Assembly: GCA_034440635.1 (NCBI GenBank)
Contig: JAOTON010000206.1
Span: 124,001-188,000, forward strand
Length of the DNA: 64,000 nt
From: Lepas anatifera
Lineage: Eukaryota > Arthropoda > Thecostraca > Lepadidae
Direction of reading: 5' to 3'
Shown here piece by piece: positions 60,364 to 64,000 of this stretch (position 1 is the first letter of the stretch; each line of letters begins with the position of its first letter). The notes under the pieces are model-generated. The model saw only the letters and a list, made by a program, of their open reading frames with translations, did no database searches and was not told where the DNA came from. Position numbers and translations under genes: made by a program.

Positions 60364-60945
60364 TCATCTCTTCCGTCTCTTCCTACCCTTCTTTTTTCGA
60401 CCTCCGCCCTTCTTTCCTTTTTTCTTTCCGCCCTTTTTCTTCCTTCCCTTTTTGCCCTTCTTTCCCTTTTTGCCCTTCTTGCCCTTCTTTCCCTTCTTAC
60501 CTTTCTTTCCTTTCTTGCTCTTCTTGCCCTTCTTGCCCTTCTTGCCCTTCTTGCCCCTTTTGTCTTTCCCCTTCTTCTTTTTACCCTTATGTCCCTTTCC
60601 CTTTTTCTTTCTTTTCTTCTTACCCCCACCACCGCCCTCGTCGTCATCATCTCCACCTCCACCATCGTCATCATCATCATCACCTCCCCCTCTCCCACCT
60701 CCACCGCCGCCCATACCACCCATAGCATCTGAAAAGTCTCCAAAGCCCATGGAGTCTTCCCCGTAGCTTGAATCGTCCATTTCTGAGAAGTCCTCATCAT
60801 CATCATCATGTCCCCAGGAAGCTCGCGCGTGGGTACGACGACTGCCGCCACCACCATGTTCTTCTTCTTCTTCTTCATCAGAAGACTGTTCAATGTCTTC
60901 CTCGTAGAAGGCGGCATCCTGGAGGTGAGATACAATCCGTGACAT
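60364..60945 (-). CDS. Putative acidic then Lys/Gly-rich protein (193 aa)
   Basis: Function unknown. The start codon has A at -3 (AAATATGTC), favourable for initiation. Residues 1-55 are non-repetitive and acidic (LQDAAFYEEDIEQSSDEE), followed by acidic and glycine-rich tracts (DDDDEDFSEMDDSSYGEDSM, GGMGGGGGGRGGGDDDDDDG). From about residue 107 it is Lys/Gly-rich (KKGKKGKKGKK), ending in KGRKRRKR. An acidic domain followed by a very basic tail is seen in nuclear and nucleolar proteins, but low-complexity composition alone cannot show homology. The basic part is encoded by a CTTCTTGCC-type 9-bp repeat, so its length is probably variable. There is no signal peptide or membrane segment. It may be one exon of a longer gene. 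The 230-aa frame overlapping it in another frame is a shadow. Confidence 0.45.
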   Translation of the reverse strand: MSRIVSHLQDAAFYEEDIEQSSDEEEEEEHGGGGSRRTHARASWGHDDDDEDFSEMDDSSYGEDSMGFGDFSDAMGGMGGGGGGRGGGDDDDDDGGGGDDDDEGGGGGKKKRKKKGKGHKGKKKKGKDKRGKKGKKGKKGKKSKKGKKGKKGKKGKKGKKGKKGKKGRKKKGGKKKGKKGGGRKKKGRKRRKR

Positions 60946-61398
60946 ATTTATCTTTGCTTGACAAAGGACTCAGGACCTAACACTCCTGACAGTATGCTTG
61001 ATATGAACGTAGAACATGAATATATTAGGGGAAATTCCCTGCCGGACATATCATTCAAGGTACAAGGGATGTGGCATCATTAATATTACTAACGTTCCAG
61101 CTAAGGCCACTTAAAGTTATGAATAAACTAAAGAAGCATGTGCTTGGGGGCTTATCAGCCTCTCTTGGCTTGCGTTATCGAGCCCAGACTCATTGATCCT
61201 AAGCTCCTGCTTCGCTCAGGAGGCTCAGCAATAAAGACCACTTTATGTCCGTTAAAACGTGGTGTTGAAAGCAGCCACGCTATTCTCCATTCTTTATGGT
61301 ATAGATAAGCGGCAAAAGGCACTGACTACGCCGTAATAGGTGGACATGGACATTACACTAGCGCTAAGGTGCGGTCACACAGCCACGTGCGGTCCGTT
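60946..61398. other. Upstream region of the putative gene
   Basis: It would contain the promoter if the minus-strand gene is real. A TAATATATTC word (about 61019-61030) lies about 80 bp upstream of the start codon on the minus strand, weakly TATA-like. Nothing else stands out. Confidence 0.25.
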
Positions 61399-61399
61399 C

Positions 61400-61496
<97 letters not shown>
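61399..61496. repeat. (GACA)n microsatellite
   Basis: An uninterrupted tetranucleotide run of about 24 units, giving Thr-Asp-Arg-Gln and Cys-Leu-Ser-Val repeat frames that are not genes. Confidence 0.98.
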
Positions 61497-61689
61497 TGTA
61501 TTTTCATGAAGAGACAGTACAAGAAATAATACATTGTTTGCGATCGGCGCAAAAGCACGAATGCTTATGCGAGGCGCCTCTCGCACGGTTGGTCCCCAAC
61601 ACACGGCACCACCACAGAGGGAATCACCCAGTGCCGCCGCTCAGGTAACAAATGATTGGTTGTGCCGCCCACTCACCGTCACCTCCGCC

Positions 61690-64000
61690 CGGCCCAGGCG
61701 CAGCTATGCAATTGTTTTGTGTTACGGATAAATTTAAGGACAGATGAGGCCACTTTTTTGGAGTTTGATTTGTTTAATGAAGAGCCATGCAGTATAATTT
61801 TCAGTTTTGATTGTTTATCCATGTTGCAAAGGTTAATATTGGTTATAGAGAGAATTTCTGAAACATTGTTACTCTTGCATGGTTGAATAATTGGCAATGT
61901 AGCATAAAGTGTGGTGTGTCCTCTTTTGTTTCGCCGCAAGCACAGTGGGGAGAGTTGATCGCTTGAACTTCAAATTGCGGTGAATTTAATTTACTTGTGC
62001 CAAGTCTCAGTCTTGTCAATAGATAATTTTCTGTCTTTTGGCCCAAAGAGTAGTAAAGTGGGGGAGAGGGAGTCCCAAAAAGGTGTTTTATTTTGTTTTT
62101 GAATGTGGTTTTGGAGGTAATTTCACGAATATTTTGGGGCAGCTGATTCCACGTCTTGACAAAGGTAAGCAGAAATGATATTTTAAACGCCAGTGTTCTG
62201 TGTCGCGGCACTGTTATTTTTTCTGAATGTCTTAAGGTTATAAGTAAGTTACTTTCTCTTGTTTAGGAACAACGTTGCGTATGAATTGTGGTACGAATAG
62301 GTTATTTAAAAGGTTAAGAAAAATACAATTTTTTATTTTCCTTCTTGTCTCAAGGGATTCCCACCCAAGGTCTTTTATCAATTTCTCAGTCGGTGTCCGG
62401 AGTAAGGTCCCTGTCACTAGTCTAGCAGCTCTATTCTGCAGTCGCTCAAGTCTAAGTTTGTCGTGTGCTGTGATATGCCCGTCATAAATTATGTCACAGT
62501 AGTCAAAGTGAGGTCTAACGTATGTCGTGTAAATTTGATTCAGAATTTTTCTGGGGAGAAACTGTGCTACAGAGTAGATAGGGCTCAAAGCTATGTTTAC
62601 TTTTTTATTATTTGGTTGACGTGTTCTTTTAATTTCAAGTCATGAGAAAGAGTAATTCATAGATGTTTGTACAGGTTCACTGGTACTGGGACAGGTTCAC
62701 CACCAAATGTTAGTTTTGGGACTTGTGTTCTATTTTTTAACGAGAAAGTCCGCTGGATTGTTTTGGTTGCGTTAAAGGTGATGAACCATTTTTGTCCATA
62801 ACTATATATTTTGTCAAGGTCCGTCTGAAGTGTGTTCTGAATAGAAAGGAATGAGTCAGTGGTATGAGCCGCGTACAGAGATGTATCGTCAGCAAAACAA
62901 AGTATGTCGTGGGTCGTTTGTTTTGTCAGAGAATTTAGATAAGAGGAGGGCAAGGAGGGGGCCAAGAACGGATCCTTGAGGACAGCCTGCATTTAGCGGA
63001 AGAGTAGATGAGTAAGAATTTTGCAAGCAAACACGTTGTCTTCTGTCAGTAAGGTAGGAGGCGAGCCAGTCTAAAACAGCAGTCAGTCCGAATTCACGTT
63101 TGCATTTTTCTAAGAGTCCTCTATGCCAAATTTTATCGAAGTAGCGCGAAATGTCCAGAAACACTGCAGTGAAATATTGCCCCTTATCTAGTGATTCGTT
63201 TAATTTATGTGTCAAATAGAAAAATTGCATTTGTGTACCATGACCGGGCCTGTACCCGCTCTGTCGACCTCTTAGAAGGCTGTTGTCTGATAATTGTTTG
63301 TATACTTTCCGGAAAACAACCTTTTCAAAGACTTTCGATAAGCAAGAAAGAAGACTGATAGTCCTATAGCAGGAAATGTCAGATGGGGATCCTTTATTTT
63401 TGAAAATTGGTTTGACATTGGCGAGTTTCCATTCTGACGGGAAAATACCGAGCTGAAGAGATTTATTGAATAGTTTTGTTAATGGGTCTGTGATAAGAAT
63501 TGCGGTTAGCTTTAAGAAGTTATTTGGAATTTCGTCAGGTCCTGTTGATTTGTGGGGTTGTAGCTTATTCCGTTCATGTAGCACATATGATTCAAAGACC
63601 ACAAGGGCGTCTATTTCCGGGACAGGGGAGTCAGGGAGCTCAGCAATCACTATCACCGGCTCTACGATATCTAAAGTTGATTGTGCTGCAAGATAGGAGT
63701 TTAACATGTTTGCCTTCTGCTCGTTGTCGTTGACCATGTTTTCATTTACGTTCATTAAAGGAGGAATTGACTTAGTGATTATACGGCCAGTAAGTTCTCG
63801 CAAAGTAGAATGATATTTGTGTGGGCTGCTTTTATACTGAAGAAGTTGATTTGTTTTTTAGAGTAAATATTGGTTTTTAAATTGTCGTAAGTCGTTGGTG
63901 ACCCTATTCCACTGTAACCGCCACCTATGCCACGCAATATTCATTTCAGGATGGTTCCGGTCTTTATACTTGCTTTGAACCTTTTTGGCTTGTTTGAATA
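61690..64000 (-). mobile_element. Jockey/CR1-group LINE, minus strand, runs off window
   Basis: This is the same family as the plus copy at 7495-10600 and the better preserved of the two. Reading from 64000 downwards: a leader segment (KQAKKVQSKYKDRN at about 63990-63950), a stop, then the RT domain (63803-62889), then the palm, thumb and carboxy-terminal parts in shifted frames (62992-62657, 62588-62238, 62211-61843), ending near 61690. The 5' end, where an endonuclease would lie, is beyond the window. At the last recognisable part the protein reads VLKFIRNTKQLHS. Confidence 0.85.
61700..63990 (-). pseudogene. LINE reverse transcriptase ORF relic (minus)
   Basis: RT motifs in order are: KSTGPDEIPNNFLK; WKLANVKPIFKNKGSP; ISLLSCLSKVFEKVV; SGYRPGHG; VFLDISRYFDKIWH, with the first catalytic Asp; GCPQGSVLGPLL; CFADDTSLY, with the FADD box at 62896-62885; then YVRPHFDYCDIIYDG, RLQNRAARLVTG and a terminal CACGETKEDTPHFMLHC zinc-finger-like segment (about 61965-61915). 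Breaks are a stop near 63863, a frameshift around 62950, a stop at about 62657, a frameshift between 62657 and 62588, and another near 62230. The family-typical ISKAFD is ISRYFD in this LINE; the plus copy also has RYFD, so this is a family feature. Confidence 0.83.

Noticed and set aside
60243..60935. 230-aa minus-strand ORF over the putative gene
   Set aside because: Shifted-frame shadow of the acidic/basic frame, dominated by Met and Arg runs produced by the same repeats.
61340..61648. Thr-Asp-Arg-Gln and Cys-Leu-Ser-Val repeat ORFs
   Set aside because: Direct translation of the (GACA)n microsatellite.

Overview
The window looks like non-coding, repeat-dense DNA from an animal nuclear genome. 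The reasons are scarce and broken long ORFs, decayed LINE retrotransposons with APE-type endonuclease and reverse transcriptase domains, tRNA-derived SINEs with A/B boxes, many short inverted-repeat transposons, minisatellites, and long pure microsatellites such as (AG)n and (GACA)n. The LINE proteins resemble Jockey/CR1-group elements of invertebrates. I lean towards an aquatic invertebrate, possibly an arthropod, but the sequence does not settle this. No bacterial operon, CRISPR array, rRNA gene or intact functional tRNA gene is visible.

Layout. 1-6.5 kb: AT-rich DNA, a hAT-like fragment, a frameshifted transposon-type coding relic (1771-2658) and two TTAA-flanked elements (2688-3704, 4077-5269). 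6.5-13 kb: short tandem arrays, then a stratified nest in which a 450-bp element remnant is abutted by a decayed LINE, a TTAA element sits inside the LINE, and another TTAA element plus a second 450-bp element follow. 13-23 kb: SINEs, a CpG-rich block, a third 450-bp element, a 440-bp (AG)n tract and short dispersed repeats. 23.5-26.1 kb: a nearly full reverse transcriptase ORF of a 5'-truncated Jockey-group LINE. 26-41 kb: a cryptic 20-bp array split by a SINE relic, more SINEs, two TTAA elements and 44-bp and 58-bp tandem arrays. 41-47 kb: GGATCC-type dispersed repeats, inverted GTTCCCA palindromes and a 2.6-kb 35-bp minisatellite. 47-57 kb: five more TTAA-type elements. 58-64 kb: a 29/30-bp array, one plausible small gene (60364-60945, minus; acidic then Lys/Gly-rich), a (GACA)n tract and a minus-strand LINE running off the window end.

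The most interesting system is a group of nine non-autonomous TTAA elements (0.82-1.19 kb) in four families that together occupy about 9 kb. All share body sequence and one layout: a 16-bp terminal motif, an 11-12 bp spacer, a second copy of the motif, a hairpin, a body filled with AGGTCA/TGACCT hexamers, a second hairpin, and a third motif copy at the other end. The motif differs between families, but the three copies agree within each family. This suggests that end sequences have switched in a coordinated way, probably under transposase recognition. AGGTCA is the nuclear-receptor half-site, so these elements could also spread receptor binding sites. One copy sits in a LINE so precisely that removing it with one target copy brings back the family reading frame.

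No set of neighbouring genes acts together here. The architecture is that of intergenic or intronic DNA built by successive transposon insertions and tandem-repeat growth.
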